64,000 nucleotides of DNA from Palleronia caenipelagi (GTDB taxonomy: Bacteria; Pseudomonadota; Alphaproteobacteria; Rhodobacterales; Rhodobacteraceae): NCBI RefSeq assembly GCF_007004065.1, contig NZ_VFSV01000007.1:62001-126000 (forward strand), in the 5' to 3' direction. Each line of letters starts with the position of its first letter. The stretch's first letter is position 1. Positions 8,837-17,462 of the stretch are shown here, piece by piece. The notes beneath the pieces were generated by a model that had not been told where the DNA came from, did no database searches, and was given only the letters and a program-made list of their open reading frames with translations. Position numbers and translations under genes: made by a program.

Positions 8837-9430
8837 TCAGGGCGCCGCGTCGTAGCCGAGGCCGGTCTCTTCGACGGGGATCCGGGTGACATTCAGCGCG
8901 GCCAGCCAGTGATCGGTCAGACTGACTTCCTGCAGGGTCATCTCCTGCGCGCGGGGATAGAGCGGCATGTGCCGGTCATCGGCAATGGGCAGGGTCCAGT
9001 TATCGGTGCTCTCGAAGAAACGGGTGACACCGTCTTCGCCGAAAACCTCAAGAAAGCCCTGTACGACCACGTCGAGGTAGCTCAGCAGAATCGGGTTGTC
9101 GGTCCCGTCATCCTCGCGCGGCGGGATCGAGTAGACGGCAATCTCGGGCTCATGATCCATGTCATGGCGCACGGCGGTGGTGGGCAAGCGGTTATAGCCT
9201 TCCTCACGCAAATCCAGCGCCGCCCAGTCCGCCCCCGGCACAGGAGCGATCAGCCCGTCGATCTGCGCATCTCCCTCCACTGGCCTCGCGGTGAGAAACG
9301 CGGCAGGCCGCAGCGCCGTCGCCCGCCACTCCCGTCGCCACCCGAACAGGGTCGCGGGACGAACGGGGTTGTAGATGTGGGTGCGCCGGTTGACGAGGCT
9401 GCCATAGCCGAAGAAATGCGGATCATACAT
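8837..9430 (-). CDS. Gamma-glutamylcyclotransferase-like (GGCT-fold) protein
   Basis: A 197-residue protein with the GGCT-fold glycine loop 'FGYGSLVN' at the N-terminus and the conserved acidic segment 'LDLREEGYNRLP', whose Glu corresponds to the catalytic residue of the fold. Family members release 5-oxoproline from gamma-glutamyl amines or have drifted to other roles. The start is taken as the ATG at 9430 (MYDPHFFGYGSL); another in-frame ATG lies at 9439. It converges on gltX. The family is clear but the substrate is not. Confidence 0.7.
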   Translation of the reverse strand: MYDPHFFGYGSLVNRRTHIYNPVRPATLFGWRREWRATALRPAAFLTARPVEGDAQIDGLIAPVPGADWAALDLREEGYNRLPTTAVRHDMDHEPEIAVYSIPPREDDGTDNPILLSYLDVVVQGFLEVFGEDGVTRFFESTDNWTLPIADDRHMPLYPRAQEMTLQEVSLTDHWLAALNVTRIPVEETGLGYDAAP

Positions 9431-9760
9431 GAGCGCACATTTCGGAGTTTCCAGCTGGTTTGACAAGAGATTTGCAAATCGGCGCGTTGGATGTTGGTTT
9501 GCGTCTGGATGCCACGCCGCCATGCCTGTTTCGATCTACCCTGCGCAGGTCATCGGCTGATGTTGATACCGGACAGATCGAGGACGGATATGATGCGCGC
9601 CGATCACGGGCCAATGGATCTTTGATGCAACCCGTGTACCTTCGGGCAAACAGGTTTGGGTCGTTCCGGCTCGCAACGATATTTGTAGCTCAGCGCCGCG
9701 ACTCTGGCCTTTGACCGCCGCCGGGGCTATGACCGCGGCAACTCACTGCAAAGGTGCTCC
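9431..9760. other. 330-base gap upstream of metG with no recognised gene
   Basis: This stretch separates the start of the cyclotransferase-like gene from metG. Small frames exist on both strands (for example 9460-9714), but their translations have no domain, biased composition and no ribosome-binding site, so I do not call them. I see no tRNA, no clear riboswitch and no terminator. The metG start is preceded by AAGGTG. Confidence 0.6.
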
Positions 9761-11485
9761 ATGGCGCGTATTCTGATCACCTCGGCCATTCCCTACATCA
9801 ATGGCATCAAGCATCTCGGTAATCTCGTGGGCTCACAGCTGCCCGCCGATCTCTATGCCCGCTACAATCGCGGGCGGGGTCATGAGGTCATGTTCCTTTG
9901 CGCCACAGATGAGCACGGCACCCCCGCCGAAATCGCCGCGCAAAAGGCCGGCAAGCCGGTCGAGGAGTACTGTGCGGAGATGTGGCAGGTGCAAAAGGAT
10001 CTCAGCGACGGCTTCCGCCTGTCCTTTGACCAGTTTGGACGGTCTTCGAGCCCGCAGAATCGCGCCCTGACCCAGCACTTTGCGGCCAAACTCGACGAGG
10101 CCGGGCTGATCGAGGAACGATCGGAAACGCAGGTTTATTCCAACGCCGACGGGCGCTTTTTGCCGGATCGCTATATCGAGGGCACATGCCCCAATTGTGG
10201 CTATGACCGTGCGCGGGGCGACCAATGCGAGAACTGCACCAAGCAGCTCGACCCCACCGATCTGATCGACGCCCGGTCGGCCATTTCCGGCTCCACCGAT
10301 CTGGAGAACCGGGAGACCAAGCATCTCTACCTGCGGCAGTCGCAGATGCGGGATCAGCTCCGCGACTGGATTTCGTCCAAGGCCGACTGGCCGGTTTTGA
10401 CCACCTCGATTGCGAAGAAGTGGCTCGACGATGGTGACGGGCTTCAGGACCGGGGCATCACCCGCGATCTCCATTGGGGCGTGCCGGTGAAGAAGGGCGA
10501 TCAGGATTGGCCGGGCATGGAGGGCAAGGTCTTTTATGTGTGGTTCGATGCGCCCATCGAATACATCGCCAGCGCGAAGGAATGGGCCGATGCGCGCGGG
10601 CTGGACGACGCCGACTGGCAGCGCTGGTGGCGCACGGAGCATGGCGCGGAAGATGTCCGCTACGTTCAGTTCATGGGCAAGGACAATGTGCCGTTTCACA
10701 CGCTCTCCTTCCCCGTCACCATCATGGGCGCGAATTCGACTGGCGAAGACTGGAAGCTGGTCGATTACATCAAGTCGTTCAATTACCTTAACTATGATGG
10801 CGGCCAGTTCTCCACCTCGCAGGGGCGCGGCGTGTTCATGGATCAGGCTCTGTCAATCCTGCCCGCCGATTACTGGCGGTGGTATCTGCTGCGCAACGCG
10901 CCCGAGAATGGCGACAGCGAGTTTACCTGGGAGACGTTCCAGGCGGCGGCGAACCGGGATCTGGCCGATGTGCTGGGCAATTTTGTTAGCCGCGTGACGA
11001 AGTTCTGCCGCTCGAAATTCGGCCTCGAAGTGCCTGCGGGCGGAGAATACGGCCCGGTGGAGGAGGCCCTGATTGCCGATCTGGGCACCCGCATCCGCTC
11101 CTATGAAGGCCATATGGATGCCATCGAAATCCGCAAAGCGGCTGCCGAGCTGCGGGCAATCTGGGCGGCGGGCAACGAATATCTGCAATCCGCCGCGCCT
11201 TGGGCCGCCTATAAGGAAGCCCCCGACCGCGCTGCCGCGATTATCCGGTTCTCCCTGAACCTGATCCGGCTCTATGGAGTTCTCTCTGCCCCCTTCATTC
11301 CCGATGCCGCCGCGGCGATGCTTTCGGCGATGAAGACCGACGACACGTGGCCCGCCTCACCCGCCGAAGCGCTGTCGTTGCTTGGGGAGGGTCACGGGTT
11401 CGAGGTGCCGGAGAACCTCTTTGCAAAGATTACTGACGAGCAGCGCGACGACTGGGCGGCACGCTTCTCGGGAACCCGAGACTGA
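9761..11485 (+). CDS. metG: Methionyl-tRNA synthetase
   Basis: A 574-residue class I synthetase that charges initiator and elongator tRNA(Met). The HIGH-type site is 'GIKHLGN'. A zinc knuckle has four cysteines: C143 and C146 in 'CPNC', C156 and C159 in 'CENC'. The KMSKS position is 'FSTSQGRG'. The C-terminal alpha-helical anticodon-binding region is complete; there is no appended dimerisation domain. The ATG at 9761 gives [21 protein letters not shown] symmetric hairpin follows the stop. Confidence 0.97.
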   Translation: MARILITSAIPYINGIKHLGNLVGSQLPADLYARYNRGRGHEVMFLCATDEHGTPAEIAAQKAGKPVEEYCAEMWQVQKDLSDGFRLSFDQFGRSSSPQNRALTQHFAAKLDEAGLIEERSETQVYSNADGRFLPDRYIEGTCPNCGYDRARGDQCENCTKQLDPTDLIDARSAISGSTDLENRETKHLYLRQSQMRDQLRDWISSKADWPVLTTSIAKKWLDDGDGLQDRGITRDLHWGVPVKKGDQDWPGMEGKVFYVWFDAPIEYIASAKEWADARGLDDADWQRWWRTEHGAEDVRYVQFMGKDNVPFHTLSFPVTIMGANSTGEDWKLVDYIKSFNYLNYDGGQFSTSQGRGVFMDQALSILPADYWRWYLLRNAPENGDSEFTWETFQAAANRDLADVLGNFVSRVTKFCRSKFGLEVPAGGEYGPVEEALIADLGTRIRSYEGHMDAIEIRKAAAELRAIWAAGNEYLQSAAPWAAYKEAPDRAAAIIRFSLNLIRLYGVLSAPFIPDAAAAMLSAMKTDDTWPASPAEALSLLGEGHGFEVPENLFAKITDEQRDDWAARFSGTRD

Positions 11486-11498
11486 CATATTGGGGTAA

Positions 11499-11536
11499 CG
11501 CTTGCGGCAGTCTCATCTCAGAAACTGCCGCAAGCG
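11499..11536 (+). terminator. Bidirectional hairpin between metG and the convergent dehydrogenase gene
   Basis: A perfect 13-base stem, CGCTTGCGGCAGT (11499-11511) with ACTGCCGCAAGCG (11524-11536), lies in the 69-base gap between two convergent genes. There is no T tract on either side, so it may work with Rho or as a 3'-end stabiliser. Confidence 0.6.
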
Positions 11537-11554
11537 GTTGGAATGGCGCGCAGG

Positions 11555-12685
11555 TCAGCGCGGCAGCGTGACCCAACTACGGGTTTGGGACGCCTCTTGC
11601 ATCGCTTCTACAGTCTTCTGAACTTCGAGCGCCTCGCGGAAGTCGGGATCGCAGCTGCCACCCGTAGCATGGGCTTCGAGCAGTTGCGCGACCTCGATCA
11701 CCTTCAGGTCGTTGAAGCCCAGATGGTGGCCCGGCGCCGGGCAGAATTGACCATAAGGCGGGTGGGAGGGCCCCGCCTCGATGGTCGTAAATCCTGCCCG
11801 CGCGCCAGACCCGGTGCAGAGCCGCAGCTCGTTCATGTGTTCCTGTGTGAAGGTCACCGCGCCTTTGGAACCGGTCACCTCGAAGGACAGGTCCATCGTG
11901 CGTCCGGTCGCGGCCCAGTTCGCTTCCAGACTGCCTGACACACCGCTCTCGAATTGCACCAGCGCATGGGTCATATCATCGACCACAACGGGTTTGTGCT
12001 CGTCAGAACCCGGTGCGATGGGGCGGGTGGGGTAGATGGTCTTGCAATCGGCGCTGACCTCGGTGATCGGTCCCAGCAGGTGGCGCGCCATGGAGATGAT
12101 GTGGCTGCCGATATCCGCGAGTGCCCCGCCGCCCTGTGGATCCGTGCGGAAGGAGTGGGGCGCGTTGGGGTCGCACATATAGTTCTCCGCGTGACGGCCC
12201 CGAAATCCCGTCACTTCGCCGATTTCACCCGATTCGATGATCTCCCGCGCCAGTCGCACCATCGGGTTGCGCAGGAAGTTGAAGCCCACCGAGGTGACGA
12301 CACCGGCCGCCTCGGCCGCCTCAGTCATCCTGAGGGCCGAAGCTGCCGTGGTCGAGAGCGGCTTTTCGCAATAGACGGTCTTGCCCGCCGCGATCGCCGC
12401 CAGCGCCATGCGTTCATGCAGCACGTTCGGAGCAGTGATGGCGACAATGCCAACCGCATCGTCCTCCACCAGCGCCTGCCAGTCCGCCGTGCCCCGGTCG
12501 AAGCCCAGTGCTGCGGCCTGTTGGGTCGCCAACTCTTCGGTCGCATCGGCCAGAACCGCGCGCACAGGGCGTACGGGCAGATCGAAGAGTCCTCCGACGG
12601 AGGCAAAGGCGTTGGCATGGCACCGGCCCATGAAGCCCGAGCCGATCAGGCCGATCCCAACACTGGATTTCGTATTCTCAGACAT
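11555..12685 (-). CDS. Gfo/Idh/MocA-family sugar or polyol dehydrogenase (first of two)
   Basis: A 376-residue NAD(P)-dependent oxidoreductase. The Rossmann motif is 'GLIGSGFMGRCHA', the catalytic Lys is in 'YCEKPLS', and the second domain has 'DIGSHIISMARHLLG' with the usual Asp and His. Such enzymes oxidise sugar or inositol hydroxyls to ketones. It is the last gene of the operon permease-permease-ATPase-dehydrogenase, four bases after the ATPase stop codon, so it probably acts on the imported substrate. The ATG at 12685 (MSENTKSS) has GGAG ahead; a longer frame to 12703 is less likely. Confidence 0.9.
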   Translation of the reverse strand: MSENTKSSVGIGLIGSGFMGRCHANAFASVGGLFDLPVRPVRAVLADATEELATQQAAALGFDRGTADWQALVEDDAVGIVAITAPNVLHERMALAAIAAGKTVYCEKPLSTTAASALRMTEAAEAAGVVTSVGFNFLRNPMVRLAREIIESGEIGEVTGFRGRHAENYMCDPNAPHSFRTDPQGGGALADIGSHIISMARHLLGPITEVSADCKTIYPTRPIAPGSDEHKPVVVDDMTHALVQFESGVSGSLEANWAATGRTMDLSFEVTGSKGAVTFTQEHMNELRLCTGSGARAGFTTIEAGPSHPPYGQFCPAPGHHLGFNDLKVIEVAQLLEAHATGGSCDPDFREALEVQKTVEAMQEASQTRSWVTLPR

Positions 12686-12689
12686 GATG

Positions 12690-14198
12690 TTACTCCGCAG
12701 CAACAGACGCGGGCTGGTGCGATACCGCGTCGATCAGGTTTTCCTCGGTCAGGCCGTCGCCCTCGAAGGCCGCTACCACGGCTCCCTCGGACATGGTCAG
12801 GACCCGGTGGCTGACGCCCAGAACTTCGGGCATTTCCGACGAGATCACGATCACCGCGAGCCCTTTCTCGGCGAGTTCCGCTATCAGTTCGTGGATCGCC
12901 GATTTTGAGCCCACGTCGATGCCGCGGGTAGGTTCGTCGAGGATGATCAGTTTCGGATTCGCGCAAAGCCATTTGGCCAGTACGAATTTCTGCTGATTGC
13001 CACCCGAGAGCTGAGAGACCGCCTGATCGGGACCGGTGGTCTTGATCGCCAGCGCTTCCTGATACTTGCGGTAGGTCTCCAGCTCCTTCTTCTTGTCCAT
13101 GATCGAGCCGGACGAGAACAGTTGCAGGTGGGGCAGGGACGTGTTTTCCCGCCCGCCCATCATCAGCACCAGCCCCTGCTCCTTACGGCTCTCGGGAACC
13201 AGCGCCATCCCCATGTCGATGGACTGGCGTGGCGTCGGCAGCGGGATTTCCGCGCCATTCCACCAGAGCTTGCCACCATCGGCCTTGCGCACGCCGAAGA
13301 TCGTCTCGACGACCTCCGACCGGCCTGCGCCCACGAGCCCGTAAAGCCCGAGCACCTCGCCCTGACGCACGGAGAAGGACACGTCGCGGAACAGACCCTT
13401 GTTCGACAGCCCCTCGACCCGCAGCACTTCTTCGCCAAACTCTGCCTTCGCCTTGACGAAGTAATTGTCCAGCGTCCGGCCGATCATCATCCGGGTGATC
13501 TGGTTCAGATCCGTGCCCGCCGTATCGACCGTGCCCTGCACCTGACCATCCCGCAGAACGGTGATTCGGTCGGTGATGTCGAAGATTTCGTCCATCTTAT
13601 GGGAGATGTAGACGATGCCGACGCCTTTGCTTTTTAGATTGCGGATGGTCTGAAAGAGCTGGTCTTTCTCATTATCTGTCAGCGAGGCCGTGGGCTCGTC
13701 AAAGATTACAACATTGGCGCGGAATGCCTCGGCGCGGGCGATCTCGACCATCTGCTGCATGGCCACCGAAAGCGTGCCGACCCGGACATCGGGACCGAAC
13801 CCGCAGCCCAGAGCCTTCAGCGCTTTTGCGGAGTTCTGTCGCAATTCGCGCTTTTTCAGGACGCCAAACCGGTTGGTGGGCCAGGCGCCAAGATAAATGT
13901 TCTCGGCCACCGACAGCTCCGGTGAGAGGGACAGCTCCTGGTGGATCAACAGAATCCCCTCCTGCCGGGCCTCCAAGGGACCCGCCACGGTGATGGGTTT
14001 GCCCATATAGAGGATCTCGCCGCCATCGGGCTGGTGCAGACCCGCGAGGGTCTTCATCAGCGTGGATTTCCCCGCCCCGTTTTCGCCCACCAGCGCGTGG
14101 ACCTCACCGGGCCGGATGTCGAAGCTCACCGCGTCCAGCGCCTTGACGCCCGGAAAGGTTTTGGTGATGTCGCGGACTTCCAGAATGACGTCGGTCAT
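12690..14198 (-). CDS. Sugar ABC transporter ATP-binding protein with two ATPase domains (RbsA/MglA type)
   Basis: A 502-residue tandem ATPase. The first half has a full Walker A (GENGAGKST), a signature region 'LSVAMQQMVEIARA' and Walker B 'VVIFDEPTAS'. The second half has the degenerate 'GLVGAGRSE' Walker A typical of the family, signature 'LSGGNQQKFVLAKWL' and Walker B 'LIILDEPTRGIDVGS'. It powers import through the two permeases encoded just upstream. The start is the ATG at 14198, which overlaps the stop of the permease gene by one base; the frame runs on to 14354 without conserved sequence. Confidence 0.93.
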   Translation of the reverse strand: MTDVILEVRDITKTFPGVKALDAVSFDIRPGEVHALVGENGAGKSTLMKTLAGLHQPDGGEILYMGKPITVAGPLEARQEGILLIHQELSLSPELSVAENIYLGAWPTNRFGVLKKRELRQNSAKALKALGCGFGPDVRVGTLSVAMQQMVEIARAEAFRANVVIFDEPTASLTDNEKDQLFQTIRNLKSKGVGIVYISHKMDEIFDITDRITVLRDGQVQGTVDTAGTDLNQITRMMIGRTLDNYFVKAKAEFGEEVLRVEGLSNKGLFRDVSFSVRQGEVLGLYGLVGAGRSEVVETIFGVRKADGGKLWWNGAEIPLPTPRQSIDMGMALVPESRKEQGLVLMMGGRENTSLPHLQLFSSGSIMDKKKELETYRKYQEALAIKTTGPDQAVSQLSGGNQQKFVLAKWLCANPKLIILDEPTRGIDVGSKSAIHELIAELAEKGLAVIVISSEMPEVLGVSHRVLTMSEGAVVAAFEGDGLTEENLIDAVSHQPASVAAE

Positions 14199-15178
14199 CA
14201 ATGATCTCCCCGGTGGTTCAAGGCTTTGTCCAGAACAAGGGCCAGAATGAGCACCGCGCCCATCACCATCAGTTCCACGTAATTCGGCGTATTCAGGAGC
14301 CGCAGCCCGTTGCGCAGCACCGCCAGCGTGAAGACGCCGCCGATGGTCATCCACATGCTGCCATAGCCGCCCTGCAACCGGGTGCCGCCCAGAACCACCG
14401 CGATGATGGTCCAGAGCTCCCAGACCTTGCCCGCATTGGGTTCAGCCGTGCCGAGACGCATGGACAGCAGGATCCCGCAGACCGCCGCGAGCGTGCCGCA
14501 GAGGGTGAAGTTGATGATCTTGTGCCGCTTGACGTTGATGCCCGCATCATGTGCCGCTTCGATATTGTCACCGACCGCATAGGTCTCGCGCCCATGGCGG
14601 GTGCTCGACAGGATCCACTGGAAGAACAGCGCCAGCGCGATGAACAGCATCGCCGTCAGTGAGAGCGGCCCGAGATAGACTTCGGCGATCTCGGTGTAGG
14701 CAAAATCCTCGACCATCAGGGCGTTTTCGCCTGTATAGACAAAGACCAGCCCCCGGATGCCGATCAGCGCGCCCAGCGTCACGATGAAGGAGTGCATCCC
14801 CGACAACGCCACCAGCGTTCCGTTGACGAAACCCAACGCCGCGCCGGACAGGAGCCCGACAAACACTGCTGGCCAGGAGCCGATCACCGGTTGCAGGCCG
14901 ATGGAGAGCGCACAGGCCAGCGCGAGGATGGCGCCCACCGAGAGGTCAATTTCCCCGTCGATCATTACCATGGTCATGCCAATGGCAAGGATCCCGATGA
15001 ACGCGCCTTGGGTCAGGATGTTGCTCATGTTCTTGACGGTCAGGAAGTACGGGCTGGCCAGCGAGAACACGACGATGGTGAGGGCGAGAAACACCCAGAT
15101 GTGGTTACGAAGCAGCCATTGGATCACCGAACCGAAGGGTGACGTGGACTGCGAGGACGTGGTCGTTGCGTCGGTCAT
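14198..15178 (-). CDS. Sugar ABC transporter permease (RbsC type), second
   Basis: A 326-residue inner-membrane permease with eight to ten hydrophobic segments and the family motif 'GEIDLSVGAILALACA' after 'MVMIDG'. The C-terminal 'LGGTRLQGGYGSMWMTIGG' loop is also typical. It pairs with the permease encoded immediately upstream; the ATGA overlap (15175-15178) suggests translational coupling. Its own stop overlaps the ATPase start. Confidence 0.92.
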   Translation of the reverse strand: MTDATTTSSQSTSPFGSVIQWLLRNHIWVFLALTIVVFSLASPYFLTVKNMSNILTQGAFIGILAIGMTMVMIDGEIDLSVGAILALACALSIGLQPVIGSWPAVFVGLLSGAALGFVNGTLVALSGMHSFIVTLGALIGIRGLVFVYTGENALMVEDFAYTEIAEVYLGPLSLTAMLFIALALFFQWILSSTRHGRETYAVGDNIEAAHDAGINVKRHKIINFTLCGTLAAVCGILLSMRLGTAEPNAGKVWELWTIIAVVLGGTRLQGGYGSMWMTIGGVFTLAVLRNGLRLLNTPNYVELMVMGAVLILALVLDKALNHRGDH

Positions 15179-16128
15179 GCGAAGATCCTCCCGCGCTTGG
15201 CGCCCAGATCAATCCAGACAGCGATAATAATGACGGCCCAAGTGACGAGCCACTGCACGTAATAGGGGAAGCCGAGCAGCAACAATCCATTCTGGATAAA
15301 GCCGAGCATGGCGATTCCGAGCACTGTCCGACCGATACTGCCAGAGCCACCAAGCAGGGAGGTGCCCCCGAGGATGATCCCAGCAAGCACGGTCAACTCG
15401 TAGCCTTGGCCGATCGTGTTCTGTGCCCCCATGACCCGGCTGCCCATGATGATGGCTGCCAGCCCTGTCGTGAGGCCGGAGATGACATAGGTCCAGAACA
15501 CTGCGCGCCGCGAGTCGATGCCGGAAAAAACACTGGCGGTCTCATTGCCGCCAACACCGTAAATTTGCCGACCGAAGGTTGTGAATTTCAGCACGAAAGC
15601 GGCGACCGCTGCGGCGGCGAGGAACATGACCACCGGGACCGGTATGCCGAACAGGCTGGCCCGGCCAAATACCGCAAACCAAGTGTCCTGTGCATTGGTG
15701 ATGTTGACGTTTGATCCGCCGGAATAGAACAGGACTAGCCCTTGGAGGAAGGACAGCATCGCCAGAGTCACAATCAGTGAGTTCAGTCCGATGTAACCGA
15801 CCAGTACCCCGTTGATCGCGCCAAGAGCGCAGCCGGCGGCGAGGGTAATGATCATCGCCATGAGCGGGCCGGATTGATTGTGCTGATCGACGACAATCAC
15901 TGTCAGGAGGGTCAGCATCGAGCCGACCGACAGATCGAGACGACCAGTCAGGACCACGAATGTCACGCCCACGGCCATCATACCGGTGATCGAGACTTGT
16001 CGCAGCACGTCGAGAATGTTGCCTGCACTCAGGAACGCGTCAGTATTCAGCGCGACTCCGGCCAGAAAAACCATGAACGCGACGATCAGGCCATGTCGTC
16101 GCAATAATCCCTTCAAAGCGTCTTGCAT
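15175..16128 (-). CDS. Sugar ABC transporter permease (RbsC type), first
   Basis: A 317-residue permease starting MQDALKGLLRRHGLIVAF at the ATG 16128, which has a strong GGAGGAG site. It carries 'LTGRLDLSVGSMLTLL' and 'LGGTSLLGGSGSIGRTVLG', the hallmarks of the ribose/xylose permease family. The frame continues upstream to 16374 through the promoter region and is not used. It heads the reverse-strand transport operon and faces the divergent binding-protein gene across 269 bases that hold two copies of the shared operator motif. Confidence 0.92.
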   Translation of the reverse strand: MQDALKGLLRRHGLIVAFMVFLAGVALNTDAFLSAGNILDVLRQVSITGMMAVGVTFVVLTGRLDLSVGSMLTLLTVIVVDQHNQSGPLMAMIITLAAGCALGAINGVLVGYIGLNSLIVTLAMLSFLQGLVLFYSGGSNVNITNAQDTWFAVFGRASLFGIPVPVVMFLAAAAVAAFVLKFTTFGRQIYGVGGNETASVFSGIDSRRAVFWTYVISGLTTGLAAIIMGSRVMGAQNTIGQGYELTVLAGIILGGTSLLGGSGSIGRTVLGIAMLGFIQNGLLLLGFPYYVQWLVTWAVIIIAVWIDLGAKRGRIFA

Positions 16129-16189
16129 TGGATAAACTCCTCCCTGCTGCCGAGGATAGGGACAGTGACAGCACTGCAAACGGCAGAAA

Positions 16190-16204
16190 AATCCAGATCG
16201 GATT
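16190..16204. promoter_or_regulatory. Operator site A of the sugar cluster
   Basis: AATCC, AGATC, GGATT is a perfect five-base inverted repeat with a five-base spacer. It lies 61 bases before the permease start on the reverse strand. The central ATCCAGATCGGAT is identical to that of site C at 19246-19262. A plausible reverse-strand promoter (TTTGCA, 16 bases, TATCCT) lies between it and the permease gene, which would put the site just upstream of the -35 box. Confidence 0.6.
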
Positions 16205-16271
16205 ATTCCCGGTTGCCGAGGGCCTGACAGGGCTAAGCGCTGCCCGCTCGCTGGAGTGGTCTGCGGCAAGA

Positions 16272-16288
16272 ATGTCAGATCTGGATAT
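16272..16288. promoter_or_regulatory. Operator site B of the sugar cluster
   Basis: ATGTCA, GATCT, GGATAT on the forward strand; read on the reverse strand it is ATATCCAGATCTGACAT, sharing 14 of 16 aligned bases with site C. It lies 109 bases before the binding-protein start. Sites A and B therefore each serve one side of the divergent promoter region. Confidence 0.55.
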
Positions 16289-16397
16289 TTCTGCGATTGA
16301 GCGATGCCACCAACTGCCGATGATTGGGGACACAGCGCCCGTCGAGCTGCAGACGGGCGCCCCTGAATATCCAAGGCAGCGCGCAGAGGAGGAACTC

Positions 16398-17387
16398 ATG
16401 ACGAAACTGACCCAAATGCTGGCCACGACCACGGCCGTCGCCCTGATTGCCGGAGCGGCCATCGCCGAGGACGCGCCCGACTGGTTGGGTGGTGAGCTGA
16501 AAAAGCCCCTGTCCGAGACCCGGATCGGCATCACCGTGCTTTATCCCGGCTCGAACGCCTATCAGGCAAAATATGCTGAAACGGCAGAGGCTTATAGTGC
16601 CGAGCTGGGCATTCAGGCAACCGTGATGGACCCCCAGGGCGACCCGTCCACCCAGTTTGACCAGATCCAGGACATGGCGTCCCAGAACCCCGATGCTCTG
16701 GTGGTCTGGCCGACCTCTCAGAACGCGCTGATCCCCGCGATTCGCGAAGCATCGCGGAACGACATTCCCGTGATCACCTCGAACTCGCCCATTGGCGAGG
16801 CGGGTCGCCGCTACATCGCCGGGCACACCGGCCCCGATGATTGCGCTCAGGCCGAGCAGTCCGCTGAAATGCTGGGCGACGCTCTGGGCGGTGCTGGCAA
16901 TATCGTCGTGGTCGAGGGCACGCCCGGTTACACCGTGTCGATCCTGCGGAAGAACTGCTTCCTCGACAAAATGGCTGACGCCTATCCTGACATCGAGATC
17001 CTCGCCAGCCAGACCGCCGAATGGAACCGTGAGAAGGCTCAGACCCTCATGGAGACCTATCTCACCCAGTTTGGTGACGAGATCGACGGCGTCTATGCCT
17101 TCGATGACGGCATGGGCCTCGGCGTGGTGAGCGCATTGCAGGGTGCGGGCAAAGAGCCCGGCGACATCAAGGTCGTCACTTGTAACCAGTTCGGCGAAGG
17201 CTGGGACAAGATGAAAGAAGGCTGGATGACCGGCACCAACAAGCAGTCGCCGATCGACGATGCGATTCTCGCGATCCAGACCGCAATCAAGGTGGCTAAT
17301 GGCATCGAGGTTCCCGCGCTTCAAGGCATCGAGACGCCGAAAGTGACCCCGGAGAACGTGGACGAATTCGAACGTCCTACCTGGTAA
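16398..17387 (+). CDS. Periplasmic sugar-binding protein of the RbsB family
   Basis: A 329-residue periplasmic binding protein. The signal peptide is MTKLTQMLATTTAVALIAGAAIA, and the mature protein has the type I binding fold with 'ITVLYPGSNAYQAKYAETAE', 'NPDALVVWPTSQNALIPAIR' and 'VDAY..D'-like segments ending in 'VYAFDDGMGLGVVSAL'. It should deliver substrate to the divergently encoded permeases. The ATG at 16398 has GAGGAGG ahead; the frame is open back to 16128 but that part is promoter DNA. A terminator follows. Confidence 0.92.
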   Translation: MTKLTQMLATTTAVALIAGAAIAEDAPDWLGGELKKPLSETRIGITVLYPGSNAYQAKYAETAEAYSAELGIQATVMDPQGDPSTQFDQIQDMASQNPDALVVWPTSQNALIPAIREASRNDIPVITSNSPIGEAGRRYIAGHTGPDDCAQAEQSAEMLGDALGGAGNIVVVEGTPGYTVSILRKNCFLDKMADAYPDIEILASQTAEWNREKAQTLMETYLTQFGDEIDGVYAFDDGMGLGVVSALQGAGKEPGDIKVVTCNQFGEGWDKMKEGWMTGTNKQSPIDDAILAIQTAIKVANGIEVPALQGIETPKVTPENVDEFERPTW

Positions 17388-17412
17388 ATCCAGACTCTAT
17401 CTCTCCCGAACT

Positions 17413-17439
17413 GGGCCGCGCCATTGGCGCGGCCCTTTT
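17413..17439 (+). terminator. Rho-independent terminator of the sugar-binding protein gene
   Basis: GGGCCGCGCC (17413-17422) pairs with GGCGCGGCCC (17426-17435) around a three-base loop, followed by TTTT. It isolates the binding-protein transcript from the convergent regulator gene. Confidence 0.88.
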
Positions 17440-17462
17440 CTGTTGAGGTGGTTGCAGTGGAA

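Noticed and set aside
9460-9714. A possible 84-residue gene upstream of metG
   Set aside because: No ribosome-binding site, no domain, and overlap with an equally poor reverse-strand frame.
9431-9760. Possible tRNA or riboswitch upstream of metG
   Set aside because: I could not fold a cloverleaf or match any known methionine-related riboswitch core.
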